A DNA stretch of 64,000 bases, from contig NZ_VTEI01000008.1 in NCBI RefSeq assembly GCF_008180415.1, positions 58,970 through 122,969 on the forward strand, given 5' to 3'. Position numbers and translations under genes: made by a program. The notes below the pieces were generated by a model that saw nothing but the letters and a program-made list of their open reading frames with translations, did not search any database and was not told the DNA's origin. The stretch comes from Rossellomorea vietnamensis (GTDB lineage Bacteria; Bacillota; Bacilli; Bacillales; Bacillaceae_B). This document shows, one piece after another, positions 9,345 to 19,439 of this stretch (its first letter is position 1; every line of letters starts with the position of its first letter).

Positions 9345-10460
9345 TTGAACATAGAGAATAACGCCAACATACATTTATTAAAAAAGATTGCCGAACTCCT
9401 TAATGAAGAGACGGAATTAGAGAAAATGCTTTCGTGTGCTCTGCAGGTCCTCCTGAAAGGTACAGAGTTTACAACGGGGTGGATCTTTTTTATAGACGAG
9501 GAGGGAGGCCATTCACTGGAAGCCTATCACAATATTCCATCATCATTGTCTGATGATGGATGCTGTCTATTGAAAAATGGCGGCTGCTGGTGTGTCAACC
9601 GGTTCCGGTCAGGTAAATTGACCATGGCCTCCAATATTATTGAATGCCAGAGGATTGAAAAATCGATTGCCGAAAATAAGGGTGATACAGGAAATATCGA
9701 ATACCATGCAACGGTTCCGCTTCAATCAGGAAATGAGTCATTCGGGCTGCTGAATGTAGCAGCACCCGGAAAAAACCACTTTCACGAGCACGAACTTGCT
9801 CTATTGGAGTCTGTTGCTTTTCAGATTGGATCGGCCATTAAGAGAATTGTTTTAACCAAGAAAGAACAGGAAATTGCGCTGATGCAGGAAAGAAACCGAT
9901 TGGCCAGGGATTTGCATGACTCTGTAAACCAATTGCTGTTTTCACTGACTTTGACTGCCAGAGGAGGGACCTTGCTGAGCGGGGATGAACAGGTGAAGGA
10001 AACTTTTTCAACTATTCAAGGCCTAGCGCAGGAAGCCTTGACTGAAATGAGGGCATTGATTTGGCAGCTGAAGCCTCATGGACTTGAAAACGGTCTCAGC
10101 GAAGCACTGAATGGGTATGGGGAAATGCTTGGAATGGACGTGGAAGTGAAGGTGGATGGAGTCGTTGCCCTTCCATCTAAAATCGAAGAAGCACTTTGGA
10201 GAATTGGGCAGGAGGCTATTAATAATGCCAAGAAGCATTCTGGAGAAGAAGCGATTTATTTCCAGCTTAATACTTCTCCCAATCTTGTGACTCTGAAGAT
10301 AAAAGACGGTGGGTGCGGATTTCATTATAATCCTGTTCAATTTATCCCCTCGATGGGTATCAAGGGTATGCAGGAACGAGTGAACCAGCTTGAAGGGCGA
10401 TTTCAGTTGAAGAGCGAGCCGGGGGAAGGTACAGAAATAGTGGTGAAGATTCCATATTAA
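9345..10460 (+). CDS. yhcY: sensor histidine kinase YhcY (GAF domain, NarX/DegS-type core)
   Basis: This 371-residue soluble kinase has an N-terminal GAF domain (about residues 10-170), a HisKA_3 dimerisation helix with the phospho-accepting His191 in LARDLHDSVNQ, and an HATPase domain (WRIGQEAINNAKKHS, then GMGIKGMQERV). The GAF domain carries a cysteine cluster at residues 73, 74, 81 and 83 (GCC and GCWC). The S. aureus homologue AirS/YhcS is reported to bind a redox-sensitive iron-sulfur cluster through cysteines, so redox or oxygen sensing is a fair inference. It starts with TTG after AAGGAGG and is followed 12 bases later by its response regulator. Confidence 0.93.
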   Translation: MNIENNANIHLLKKIAELLNEETELEKMLSCALQVLLKGTEFTTGWIFFIDEEGGHSLEAYHNIPSSLSDDGCCLLKNGGCWCVNRFRSGKLTMASNIIECQRIEKSIAENKGDTGNIEYHATVPLQSGNESFGLLNVAAPGKNHFHEHELALLESVAFQIGSAIKRIVLTKKEQEIALMQERNRLARDLHDSVNQLLFSLTLTARGGTLLSGDEQVKETFSTIQGLAQEALTEMRALIWQLKPHGLENGLSEALNGYGEMLGMDVEVKVDGVVALPSKIEEALWRIGQEAINNAKKHSGEEAIYFQLNTSPNLVTLKIKDGGCGFHYNPVQFIPSMGIKGMQERVNQLEGRFQLKSEPGEGTEIVVKIPY

Positions 10461-10472
10461 GGAGGAAGATAT

Positions 10473-11114
10473 ATGACGATACGTGTGCTGATTGCGGATG
10501 ACCATCATGTAGTTAGAAGAGGGCTCGTTTTTTTTCTGAAGACACAAAAGGATATTGAAATTGTGGGAGAAGCAGCGAATGGCAAGGAAGCAGTAGAGTT
10601 GGCGGAGAAACTTCAGCCTGATTTGATTTTGATGGACCTGGTTATGCCGGAGATGGACGGAATTCAAGCAACGAGACTTATTAAAAAATCTCATGAAAAT
10701 ATAGAGATTATGATGCTGACAAGCTTCTCCGATCAAGATCATGTTATTCCCGCAATTGAAGCGGGTGCATCCGGATATCAGCTGAAAGATATTGAACCGG
10801 ATGAGCTGGTTGAATCCATCCGGAAGCTTGTGCGCGGGGAAAATTCTCTTCACTCGAAGGCAACAAACCATCTGTTAAAAAGGGTATCTCGTAATCATCA
10901 GCTTCCTCATCAAATCCACCAGCTTACAAAACGGGAAAAAGATGTTTTGCTTCAACTGACCAAAGGCAAAAGCAATAAAGAAATCGCCTCCAGCCTCTTT
11001 ATCACTGAGAAAACAGTCAAAACCCATATCTCTAATATATTTACAAAACTTGAGGTGGCAGACCGGACACAGGCAGCCCTCTATGCAGTCAAACATAAAT
11101 TAGGGGAGGAATGA
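10473..11114 (+). CDS. yhcZ: NarL/FixJ response regulator YhcZ
   Basis: This 213-residue two-domain regulator is paired with YhcY. The receiver domain has the acidic pocket (ADDHH), phospho-acceptor Asp55 in LILMDLVMPEMDG, and the downstream Thr/Lys positions (MLTSFSD, YQLKD). The C terminus is a LuxR-type HTH (LTKREKDVLLQLTKG through EKTVKTHISNIFTKL). It is translated from ATG 10473 behind AAGGAGG and sits in one operon with the kinase. Target genes cannot be deduced from the window. Confidence 0.95.
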   Translation: MTIRVLIADDHHVVRRGLVFFLKTQKDIEIVGEAANGKEAVELAEKLQPDLILMDLVMPEMDGIQATRLIKKSHENIEIMMLTSFSDQDHVIPAIEAGASGYQLKDIEPDELVESIRKLVRGENSLHSKATNHLLKRVSRNHQLPHQIHQLTKREKDVLLQLTKGKSNKEIASSLFITEKTVKTHISNIFTKLEVADRTQAALYAVKHKLGEE

Positions 11115-11938
11115 TTTACCTTAAAGAGGAGATGTTTTTTTGCCAGGGAGATTTACAGGCTTATGAGACATTATTAGAGTGCAAGCTGCGATTTATTCCT
11201 TTATAGTCATTTGGATATATATGTAAAATTTTGCCGGGGTATAAGTCCTATGACGGTAAGGCTTACAGCAGGGAAGACGTACACCTTATTGAAAACGAAT
11301 GTAGACCGTACTGGACACCTGAATAATGAAGGAAATCTCGCTGCAGCATTGGTAAATCAAGTGTAAGAGGATCGCTTCAACTTGAACGCTGGTCTGTTTA
11401 CCCAGTAAGTGAAGGTGCCTGCTGCAAGAGGATGCCTCCAAATTGGGCTATCCTGTACCCTTAAAGATCCATGCCTCCTTTGTTGGGGTGTGAGATAAGT
11501 CACATTTTGATTTTCAAAGCCAGCTTAAACCCGAGATAAAACAGCATAATATTCTTTTGGGAATTTTTTCAATTATATACTCTATCTTCGTCTGGTATAA
11601 AATACTACCTCATTACATTCATCTTTTCGCCCCTGTATCAAATATCCTCTTTTATTAAAATTACGATATTCGGGAATTCAGAAAAACTCCTATATACCTA
11701 TTCAATCTATAAGACCTGGCTGTAATATGCCTGAAGTTATAAATTTTCTCCTGCTAATGGCTTATAAAAAAAAGAGTGCAATGTAACTTTCTGTTTATTT
11801 TCTGAATTTTCAGTTATAAGACGACAAATTAATACAACATTCAACATATAGGTTTGGGTATCTTTGGTACAACACCTACATAATCCCAGGTGAAAAAATC
11901 GAAAGGAGACCATGACTGGAATTGCCAAACTTATATCA
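11115..11938. other. long intergenic region between yhcZ and bpr
   Basis: More than 800 bases have no supported intact gene. Around 11250-11366 one plus-strand frame reads MTVRLTAGKTYTLL and ends AAALVNQV before a stop. This could be a scrap of a longer surface or Ig-like protein, but nothing around it extends the frame. The right-hand 100 bases contain the bpr ribosome site AGGAGGG. Confidence 0.45.
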
Positions 11939-11950
11939 GGAGGGAATTGA

Positions 11951-14900
11951 ATGAGAGGAAGAAGAAACAGAGTAAAATGGTTGTCCATTGTACTGACACT
12001 TGTACTATTTATTCCTTTGATGTTTCCACCCAATTCAGCAGCAGCGAATCCCGCACAGGCAAAAGAAAAGCCTTCCGTTTCAGCAAATGAAACAGCCAAG
12101 ATTAAACCTCAATCCAAGATAACATCCAAATTACAAGACCAATTTAAAAAAGATAAGCATGTAACCTATCTAGTGAAGTTCAAGGAGCAGGCCGATCCTG
12201 CAGCTACAGCGAAGAGTGCAACTGATAGTGCGAAAAAACAAAAGCTATCGGCAAACGGCCAAAAGTTATTAAAGCGGAACATGGTCGTTTCGGAACTTCG
12301 CTCGACTGCCCTTAAGACTCAGGCAGATGTGAAAAAATACTTAGCGAAACAGAAAAAGTCCGGAGCCGTTAAAGAAGTTAAAGACTTTTATGTAGTAAAC
12401 GGCATGGCCGTGACGAGTACAAAAGAGGTTATGGAAGAAATTGCGGCATTTTCTGAAGTTGAGAAAATTTTGCCGAATGAGACCCGCCAGCTTATCCAGC
12501 CAGTAAAAGCTGAAGCTTCAACAAGTGCTGCGGTAAAGGAAAAGAGCACCCAGAACTCACCTTCCAACATCGAGTGGAATATAGACCAGGTTGGTGCTCC
12601 AGCAGTATGGGAAATGGGAATAGACGGTGCAGGCACAGTTGTTGCATCGATCGATACAGGTGTTCAGTGGAATCACCCTGCGCTGAAGGAACAGTATCGC
12701 GGTTTCGATTCGGAAAGCCCTGAATCGCCGCAAAATGAATTCAACTGGTTCGACGCGACAGCAGGCCAATCTGCACCTTATGACGATCAAGGCCACGGAA
12801 CGCACGTGACAGGTACGATGGTCGGAGCAGAACCGGATGGCAGCAATCAAATCGGAGTTGCCCCGGGAGCCAAGTGGATCGCTGTCAAAGCATTCACTGC
12901 TGATGGAGGAACTGATGCAGATCTTCTTGCCGCAGGAGAATGGATTCTGGCTCCAAAGGATGCGGAAGGTAATCCTCATCCTGAAATGGCGCCAGATGTT
13001 GTCAACAACTCTTGGGGAGGAGGATCAGGACTGGATGAATGGTACCGTCCAATGGTAGAAGCCTGGAGAGCGGCTGAAATCTTTCCAGAATTTTCGGCTG
13101 GCAACACGACGCTCTTTAATCCAGGAGGTCCAGGATCAATTGCTACTCCAGCAAATTACCCTGAATCCTTTGCCACAGGAGCGACAGACATCAATGATCA
13201 ATTGGGCAGCTTCTCTCTTCAAGGTCCTTCACCTTATGATGAGGTAAAGCCGGACATTTCTGCACCAGGGGTGAATATTCGATCTGCAGTCCCTGGAAGC
13301 AATTATGAAGGAGGATGGAACGGCACTTCCATGGCGGGTCCGCATGTATCAGCTGTTGCTGCATTATTAAGACAGGTTGATGCAAGCCTTACCGTCGATG
13401 AAATGGAAGAAATTCTGTTGAATACAGCTGTACCGTTAACAGACAGCACCTTCCCGGAGTCACCGAACAATGGCTATGGAAAAGGATTGGTCAATGCTTT
13501 CGATGCCGTCTCCTCGGTTATGAGCGGAATCGGTCAAGTTGAAGGTCAGGTATCAAAAGAGGGCGATGATTCAGAAGCGCCTGTGATCAGTCATGAAGCT
13601 CCCGGGGAAGCTTTCAACCAAATGAATCTTCCTCTTCAAGCGGAAGCAGCCGATAATATCAGTGTAACCAATGTGACACTGCAGTATCAAAATGCTTCTG
13701 GTGAATGGACGACTATTGATGCTGTAAGAACAGCCGGCGACCACACGTCAGGAACGTATGAAGCTATTATCCCTGGCGAGGACTTAACCGGAGAAGGTGT
13801 AACGTATAAGTGGAGTGCACTTGATTTTGGCGGAAATGAAGTGGAGACAGAGGAATACACTGTTACTCTTCTGCCTGGCATTTCAGTTGGATATGAGCAC
13901 GACTTTGAATCCAATCCGGCAGGCTGGACTTCTTATGGAGAGCAGAACAGCTGGGAACGCGGAGTACCTGAAAACGGACCGGGTTCAGCTGTTTCAGGGG
14001 AAAATGTTTTTGCTACAAGCCTGGCAGGAACGTATGCTAACAGTGCTAACATGTCACTGCAAATGCCTCCTGTAGATCTGCCTGAAGGAAGCTCATTCTT
14101 GCAGTTCAAGCAATGGCATGAACTTGAGAACAACTACGATTACGGACACGTCTTCGTATCTACAGACGCGGAAAACTGGACTCAAGTACTGCGGGTAAAT
14201 GGAGATACGGGAGAATGGGTTGATGGAGAAGTTGATCTTAGTGAATATGCCGGACAGCGGATTTATATCGCCTTTAATGTAACGACTGATGGAAGTGTCG
14301 TGAAACAGGGCTGGTATTTAGACGATGTGAAATTGAGCGGTGAATCCATCCTTCCTTCCAAGAAAAAGAATCTTGGACTGAAATCAAAGGATAAACCATC
14401 TGCTTCTGTTTCTAAAAAACCGAAAGTGAATCCAAGCAAGATTACTGTAGCAGTTAAGAAATCAGCTGCTGCACCAGATGATAGCAATCCAGGTCCAGTG
14501 CTTCTTCCGTTGCAGGCAGAAGTGAATGTGCTTGAAACCGGGCGTGCTGTCTATACAAATCCTGCTGACGGATCTTACTCTATGACGCATGCAGCGGGCG
14601 ACTTTACCCTGCAGGCATCAACTTATGGCTACAGATCACAATCTCAAAGTGTGACAATTCAAGAGGATGCAGTATCAACGGCCAATTTCACTCTTGAAGA
14701 AATTCCTAGAGGGACTGTGACTGGTACGGTAACAAATCAGGCTTCTGGTGAACCGGTTGAGGGAGCGACTATTTTCCTTCTGGAAGATGCAGTAGTGGAA
14801 CCGGTTGAAACCAATGAGAACGGTGAATACGAACTTAATGCTTATGAAGGAGAATACACGCTGAAAGTTGTTGCTCCATACTACAACAGCCAGGAAGTTG

Positions 14901-16294
14901 CCATAACGGTTGAGGGCGGAAAAACTACCGGTGCGGATGTCTCATTGGAACCATTCATCGGCTACCCAGGTGAAATCTCCTATGATGACGGAACAGCTGA
15001 AAATGCCCGCGTCTTCAATGCTGCCGGAAATGCCTGGGCAGTGAAGATGTCCCTTGAAGAAGGAAATGAATCTGCCTTAGTAACAGGCGGATTGTTCCGA
15101 TTCTGGGATATGGAATGGCCAGTACCTGGAGGAACGGAGTTTGAGGTTGCCGTCTATGATGCTTCAGGTACAGACGGTGCACCAGGCAAGAAAGTGGCTG
15201 GTCCTTTTGATGCAGCTGCAGTACGTAATGGAGAATGGACACATGTTGATTTAAGCCAGCATGGAATCATGGTCGAAGGTGACTTCTACATGGTTTATAT
15301 CCAGACCAATGCAAGTCCAAATTCACCTGGTCTCGGTACAGATGAAAATGGAGAGTACTCAGGAAGAAACTGGCAGATGGTTGGAGGAGCTTGGTCTCCG
15401 TCACCGGAAGATGAAGGAAACTACATGATCCGGGCAACCGTCAATTACGAAGTAACCGCTCCAGTGATTACTTCACCAAAAGACGGATCTTTCACTAAAA
15501 GTGATACAGTCACAGTGGAAGGGACATCGGCACCATCTACAACAGTTCTTCTGTTCAATGGAGAAGAAGAAGTGGCTGCAGTTGAAACATCGGAGGATGG
15601 TACATTTTCGGCTGAGGCAGCACTGCAGCCCGGCGGAAATACAATCACAGCCAAAGCATCTACAGAGCAAGGCACTACAGGACCTTCAGAGCCTGTAACA
15701 ATCACGCTCGATCAGGAAAAACCTGTATTAGAGATCACATCTCCAGAAGAAGGACTCAAAACAAATAAAGAAGCCATTACCGTAACTGGAACAATAGCCG
15801 ATGAGAACCTTGCATGGGTAAAAGTGAACGGCCAAAAGGCTTCTGTAAATGAAGGTCAATTCAGCCATAGAATGCTTTTGAATGAAGGTGAGAACGTCAT
15901 TCAAGTCATTGCCAAAGACAAAGCCGGCAACAAAAAGAAACAAACCGTCACAGTGGAGGCGAAATTTGGTGATTTGGCCATTGACAACCTTCTTCCGGGA
16001 GAAGACAAACAGCTGAAAAAAGGTGAATCAGTTAAAATCGAATTTGACAGTGAACCTGGATTAGATGCAGCGTTTGTGATTCATATGCCGCTGACAAATG
16101 CAAAATCCCTTGTTACGAATGCCACTGAATTGCCGATGATGGAAACATCGGAAGGACACTATGTCGGATACTATACTGCCACCTCGAATGTCAAAGCACC
16201 TGGTGCTGTCATCGAAGTGAAGGTATCTGATGAGTTTGGAAATGTGAGCACGAAGAGAGCAGAAGGCAAGCTGTATATCAATACAAAGAAATAA
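11951..16294 (+). CDS. bpr: bacillopeptidase F-like secreted S8 serine protease
   Basis: This 1447-residue secreted subtilase is close in size to B. subtilis Bpr (about 1433 residues). It has a basic start and hydrophobic signal peptide (WLSIVLTLVLFIPLMF), and an I9-type propeptide at about 50-185. The S8 catalytic domain has Asp235 in SIDTGVQ, His282 in GHGTHVTGT and Ser460 in NGTSMAGPH. After it come Ig-like segments, a jelly-roll domain around GYEHDFESNPAGWTSYG (about 650-800), carboxypeptidase-regulatory-like repeats (GTVTGTVTNQASGEPVEGA), and C-terminal bacterial Ig-like repeats (VTGTIADENLAWVKVNGQ). It probably degrades extracellular protein in stationary phase. The start follows AGGAGGGAATTGA. 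Confidence 0.94.
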   Translation: MRGRRNRVKWLSIVLTLVLFIPLMFPPNSAAANPAQAKEKPSVSANETAKIKPQSKITSKLQDQFKKDKHVTYLVKFKEQADPAATAKSATDSAKKQKLSANGQKLLKRNMVVSELRSTALKTQADVKKYLAKQKKSGAVKEVKDFYVVNGMAVTSTKEVMEEIAAFSEVEKILPNETRQLIQPVKAEASTSAAVKEKSTQNSPSNIEWNIDQVGAPAVWEMGIDGAGTVVASIDTGVQWNHPALKEQYRGFDSESPESPQNEFNWFDATAGQSAPYDDQGHGTHVTGTMVGAEPDGSNQIGVAPGAKWIAVKAFTADGGTDADLLAAGEWILAPKDAEGNPHPEMAPDVVNNSWGGGSGLDEWYRPMVEAWRAAEIFPEFSAGNTTLFNPGGPGSIATPANYPESFATGATDINDQLGSFSLQGPSPYDEVKPDISAPGVNIRSAVPGSNYEGGWNGTSMAGPHVSAVAALLRQVDASLTVDEMEEILLNTAVPLTDSTFPESPNNGYGKGLVNAFDAVSSVMSGIGQVEGQVSKEGDDSEAPVISHEAPGEAFNQMNLPLQAEAADNISVTNVTLQYQNASGEWTTIDAVRTAGDHTSGTYEAIIPGEDLTGEGVTYKWSALDFGGNEVETEEYTVTLLPGISVGYEHDFESNPAGWTSYGEQNSWERGVPENGPGSAVSGENVFATSLAGTYANSANMSLQMPPVDLPEGSSFLQFKQWHELENNYDYGHVFVSTDAENWTQVLRVNGDTGEWVDGEVDLSEYAGQRIYIAFNVTTDGSVVKQGWYLDDVKLSGESILPSKKKNLGLKSKDKPSASVSKKPKVNPSKITVAVKKSAAAPDDSNPGPVLLPLQAEVNVLETGRAVYTNPADGSYSMTHAAGDFTLQASTYGYRSQSQSVTIQEDAVSTANFTLEEIPRGTVTGTVTNQASGEPVEGATIFLLEDAVVEPVETNENGEYELNAYEGEYTLKVVAPYYNSQEVAITVEGGKTTGADVSLEPFIGYPGEISYDDGTAENARVFNAAGNAWAVKMSLEEGNESALVTGGLFRFWDMEWPVPGGTEFEVAVYDASGTDGAPGKKVAGPFDAAAVRNGEWTHVDLSQHGIMVEGDFYMVYIQTNASPNSPGLGTDENGEYSGRNWQMVGGAWSPSPEDEGNYMIRATVNYEVTAPVITSPKDGSFTKSDTVTVEGTSAPSTTVLLFNGEEEVAAVETSEDGTFSAEAALQPGGNTITAKASTEQGTTGPSEPVTITLDQEKPVLEITSPEEGLKTNKEAITVTGTIADENLAWVKVNGQKASVNEGQFSHRMLLNEGENVIQVIAKDKAGNKKKQTVTVEAKFGDLAIDNLLPGEDKQLKKGESVKIEFDSEPGLDAAFVIHMPLTNAKSLVTNATELPMMETSEGHYVGYYTATSNVKAPGAVIEVKVSDEFGNVSTKRAEGKLYINTKK

Positions 16295-16305
16295 ACAGTA
16301 AGGAA

Positions 16306-16334
16306 GGAGAGCCGATTGATTGGCTCTCCTTTTT
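16306..16334 (+). terminator. intrinsic terminator of bpr
   Basis: GGAGAGCC, the loop gattgatt, then GGCTCTCC and five Ts. Confidence 0.9.
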
Positions 16335-16831
16335 GCTTTTCTTGAGATGTTTCATAAGCTGTTTGCAGCTCCCTTTTCGTTAGAGAAAGACAGCAAACGA
16401 AGTTCCAAGCAAACCTTTGTCGGTGCCGCTTAACGCAATCCAGCAGCCATCGATTTCTGCGGGCGAATCCTTCCAGGAACCTTTCTCCTCCTCAACACAA
16501 GACCGAACAGCAACAACCACTTAATAAAGCTTGTTCAGTGACTTCCAATATTATGTATTACAACACAGATCAAACCCTCTTTCCGTCACTTTTACCGGTT
16601 TATTTGGCTGCACATCTTCCAGTGATTCTGTTTAGGTCAAGACCGGTGAAACCTGCCCTTGTCACCCGCCACTCTGTACTTAACAGCCTAACCTTTCTTG
16701 TTGAAAATATTTTGACTGTTCTACGACATTTGCCGGTAATATTTTTTGATTTATGTATGTCTTTCACATGTCACCTCTTCTTCAAAAATGAAAGCGGGCT
16801 GAATGAATCAGCCCGCAGGATTGGTGGAATC
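16335..16831. other. intergenic region between bpr and yhdB
   Basis: About 500 bases separate the bpr terminator from the end of yhdB. A 132-codon plus-strand frame here overlaps yhdB antisense, has atypical composition and lacks a ribosome site, so I do not call it. A hairpin (gcgggctgaatgaatcagcccgc at 16795-16817) lies at the yhdB end and probably terminates yhdB on the minus strand. Confidence 0.55.
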
Positions 16832-17086
16832 CTATATTTTCATTGCATGTTCTTCCATTGGTTCTCTTTCACTGGCAGTCAGGTTGGCGTGCTCGATATA
16901 TCTGAGAAGGGTATACATGTTTTGTTCAATAATTGAGTAATCACGGGAAAAATGGTAAGCATGCAGAAACTGCTCAATTCTTTTGGCTAAAAGATCATCT
17001 TTCGTCCGTACCATAAGAATGAGAAGGTTATCCCATTCACTGCGGTGTGTATAGTACAAAGCTCTGTCATAATCAACTTTATTCAA
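16832..17086 (-). CDS. yhdB: YhdB family protein
   Basis: This small soluble protein of about 84 residues begins LNKVDYDRALYYTHRSEW and contains LLILMVRTKDDLLAKRIEQF, a pattern I associate with the Bacillus YhdB family. A TTG start at 17084-17086 follows AGGAGGGAGTTCA; the longer frame reaching 17146 has no ribosome site of its own. No function is established. The position next to yhdC matches the B. subtilis order. Confidence 0.8.
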   Translation of the reverse strand: MNKVDYDRALYYTHRSEWDNLLILMVRTKDDLLAKRIEQFLHAYHFSRDYSIIEQNMYTLLRYIEHANLTASEREPMEEHAMKI

Positions 17087-17252
17087 TGAACTCCCTCCTT
17101 CTGAAGGGTTACTAGTAGTATGTTCGCGAAGGCAGGGGAATTTCACTGAAAAAGTTGGTTATCTTGTCCTTAAAGGCTTTCCTTCTATTGGATGAATAGA
17201 ATCCATAATAAAAAAGCATATTAAGGATGAAATTATATGCAGAGGTGAAGCA

Positions 17253-17564
17253 ATGATGAAAAAATGGATTTCTATTATCTCCATGACATTAATCTTTTTG
17301 TCGGTCCAGCCAGCCCTGGCCCAGCAGCCTGATTATCAAAAATTCGGCCGCATTGCAACAGCGGTTGTCAAAGAAGATTACACAGGAGAAAAACTGGCGG
17401 ATTACAAATATGAGGGCAGGAAAACATTATCCGGCGGCCAGGTTCAAGACAGCTTTACATTTGAAGTTGTAAAAGGGAGCAAGGACATAATTGTCAAAGT
17501 GAACGTTGTGCATAATCCTGCAAAGCCAACCGAATTAAACCTCTCAGTGATTGAAGTAAAATAG
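17253..17564 (+). CDS. yhdC: DUF3889 secreted protein (YhdC/YqzG-like)
   Basis: This 103-residue protein has a signal peptide (WISIISMTLIFLSVQPALAQ, cleavage likely after AQA-type residues near 24). The mature domain is compact: DYQKFGRIATAVVKEDY, then GRKTLSGGQVQDSFTFEV, with a C-terminal beta segment. It matches the DUF3889 group that includes B. subtilis YhdC and YqzG. It is probably exported; its function is unknown. The start is one of two consecutive ATGs (17253 or 17256) after AGAGGTG. Confidence 0.85.
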   Translation: MMKKWISIISMTLIFLSVQPALAQQPDYQKFGRIATAVVKEDYTGEKLADYKYEGRKTLSGGQVQDSFTFEVVKGSKDIIVKVNVVHNPAKPTELNLSVIEVK

Positions 17565-17810
17565 GTGGATTTTACCGTATTGATGTATCTTGCTTAAAAA
17601 GCGGGGTGCATCATTTTTTTGTACACTTTGAAGCTCAGAGGCAGAGCGGGGTACATGAACGGCGGAATTTTTTGAGTTGATGTCCCTCGGAGGTGTTGGT
17701 AATACATCCTTTCCCACTTTGGTTTTATAGCTTGAGGTGAGGTACCACTGCTGCATTCTACTCGCTTTATTATTGGAATTTTAAAATTATAAATACTATA
17801 CTTTTTATAT

Positions 17811-18001
17811 GGCTCTTTTTCGTAAACTTTGTTGCTATTTAATGATACCTCCGAGAAATTGATCAATATAATAAAGAATAATCTTGTAATATCGAAAAGA
17901 AAAATGCTACTCTCCCTCGATTAGAGAGTAAACTCTTAGTATCCCGGAAAAATTCGGCTCTTGGGATTTTTTCAAAAACAAGAATTTATGCGAAAACAGA
18001 C
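17811..18001. mobile_element. family A MITE-like element, copy A2, with 8-bp target duplication
   Basis: The element begins ggctctttttcgtaaactttg and ends tatgcgaaaacagac, in inverted orientation relative to A1. The 8 bases on its left (17803-17810) and right (18002-18009) are both ttttatat, a perfect direct duplication. The 191-bp interior is non-coding. The short stretch from 17565 to 17802 holds no recognisable gene. Confidence 0.88.
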
Positions 18002-18107
18002 TTTTATATAGAGGTCTTAAAAATCTTGTCCCATAAACAGAAAGGAGCAAGTCCCTTGTGATATTCATTCTTTTCTCAGACAACTTCATATTATGTAAGG
18101 AGGAAGA

Positions 18108-19313
18108 ATGATGAAAACACGAGCCTTTCGTTATTTATGGGTTGGCCAGGCTTTGGCAAACGGAGGAGATGTTTTATTTATTGTCGCGGTCATAGCGGCA
18201 GTTTTTAATTTAACGGAGTCAGCTTTGATGATGAGTATCATCCCGGCGGTGATTACATTTTCCAGATTCATAAGCAGTGTGATTGCCCCTCTGATCCTGG
18301 ACCGGTTTCACTTGAAGAATCTGTTGTTTTACTCACAGTGCTTCAAAACCGCATTACTGGTGGTTCTCTCTCTTTTGTTGTTTCTAAATACAGGAAATCT
18401 TTTGGCAGTGTTCCTGCTTGTGTGCTGTGTTGCGTTTTTGGATGGCTGGGCTCTTCCTGCTCGAAATGCGTTTGTTCCTTCCATCGTTAGAAGGGAGGAT
18501 CTAATGGGCGCAAACGGTTTTCTTTCTACAGTCGACCAGGCGGTTCAGTTTTCTGCCTGGGCCTTTGGGGGGATACTAGTTGCTTTTGCAGGAGTAGAGT
18601 GGACGCTGGTCCTGACGTCATTCTTATTTCTTGCCAGCAGCTTAATGATGTACAGTCTGCCGATGAATAGTGCTGGCATTCCGTTGAAACAGGAAAAAGA
18701 GCTCAGCTTTGCAGCGAAAATGGCAGAAGGATGGGGAGATATTTGGAGAAGTTCAAGGCTGAGGAATATCTTCTTTATTTATGCGATTGAATCCGCAGCA
18801 ACGGTCGTCTGGATTGCCGCCATTCTTTATATCTATGTTGATCAGCAGCTCGGCAGGGGAGAAGAATGGTGGGGCTTTATCAACGGAGCCTTTTTCATTG
18901 GGCTGATAGCAGCCGGTGTACTGCTGTTAAAAACACAAAGATTTTTCTCAGGAGATATTTACCGCTGGCTTCCGGCGGCACTCCTGTTCACTTCTATGGC
19001 CACTTTATTTTTCGGGTTGACCAGCATTGCGCTGCTTTCCCTCGTATTTTCAGTGGTTTTCGGTTTCTTTGACGGCATGAAGGTGATTCTTCTGCAGACC
19101 GCTGTCCAGCACAGTGTCAGTCCTGAGAGGCTTGGGAAAGTTTTTGCCGCACAGGGAGCTGTGACTACACTAATATTTGGCTTATTTTCATTGGGTGCTG
19201 GTTTTTTTACCGAAAAATTCGGAATCGAACTGGTTTTTATAGTTTCAGCGATTTTACTGCTCTTGGCTGTGATTCCGGCCGTGCGGCTTAAGGGAAAACT
19301 AACAGGAAGTTAA
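18108..19313 (+). CDS. MFS transporter
   Basis: This 401-residue protein has about 12 predicted membrane helices and belongs to the major facilitator superfamily. It starts FRYLWVGQALANGGDVLFI, the usual opening of the drug-exporter-like MFS branch. The cytoplasmic loop between helices 2 and 3 has a weak version of the family motif A (APLILDRFHLKNLL). ATG 18108 follows AAGGAGG. Export of a small molecule or drug is the general inference; no substrate can be assigned. It is a single-gene unit with a terminator. Confidence 0.88.
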   Translation: MMKTRAFRYLWVGQALANGGDVLFIVAVIAAVFNLTESALMMSIIPAVITFSRFISSVIAPLILDRFHLKNLLFYSQCFKTALLVVLSLLLFLNTGNLLAVFLLVCCVAFLDGWALPARNAFVPSIVRREDLMGANGFLSTVDQAVQFSAWAFGGILVAFAGVEWTLVLTSFLFLASSLMMYSLPMNSAGIPLKQEKELSFAAKMAEGWGDIWRSSRLRNIFFIYAIESAATVVWIAAILYIYVDQQLGRGEEWWGFINGAFFIGLIAAGVLLLKTQRFFSGDIYRWLPAALLFTSMATLFFGLTSIALLSLVFSVVFGFFDGMKVILLQTAVQHSVSPERLGKVFAAQGAVTTLIFGLFSLGAGFFTEKFGIELVFIVSAILLLLAVIPAVRLKGKLTGS

Positions 19314-19317
19314 GGTT

Positions 19318-19348
19318 GGGAAGGGTCTCTAAATGGAGGCCCTTTTTT
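19318..19348 (+). terminator. intrinsic terminator of the MFS gene
   Basis: GAAGGGTCTC and GAGGCCCTTT pair imperfectly across taaatg and are followed by a T run. Confidence 0.6.
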
Positions 19349-19439
19349 AGTTAGGAGGAGCAGGCATATTTGATTAGACTGACTTTGAAAAATCTGGAGA
19401 AGCAGCATGTATTTAGTGAGTCAAACCAGTAATCTGAGT

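Noticed and set aside
11250..11366. Remnant of a surface-protein gene between yhcZ and bpr
   Set aside because: A single 38-codon frame with no flanking similarity is not enough to call a pseudogene.
16538..16936. 132-codon plus-strand frame
   Set aside because: It overlaps yhdB in antisense and contains the yhdB terminator hairpin; no ribosome site.
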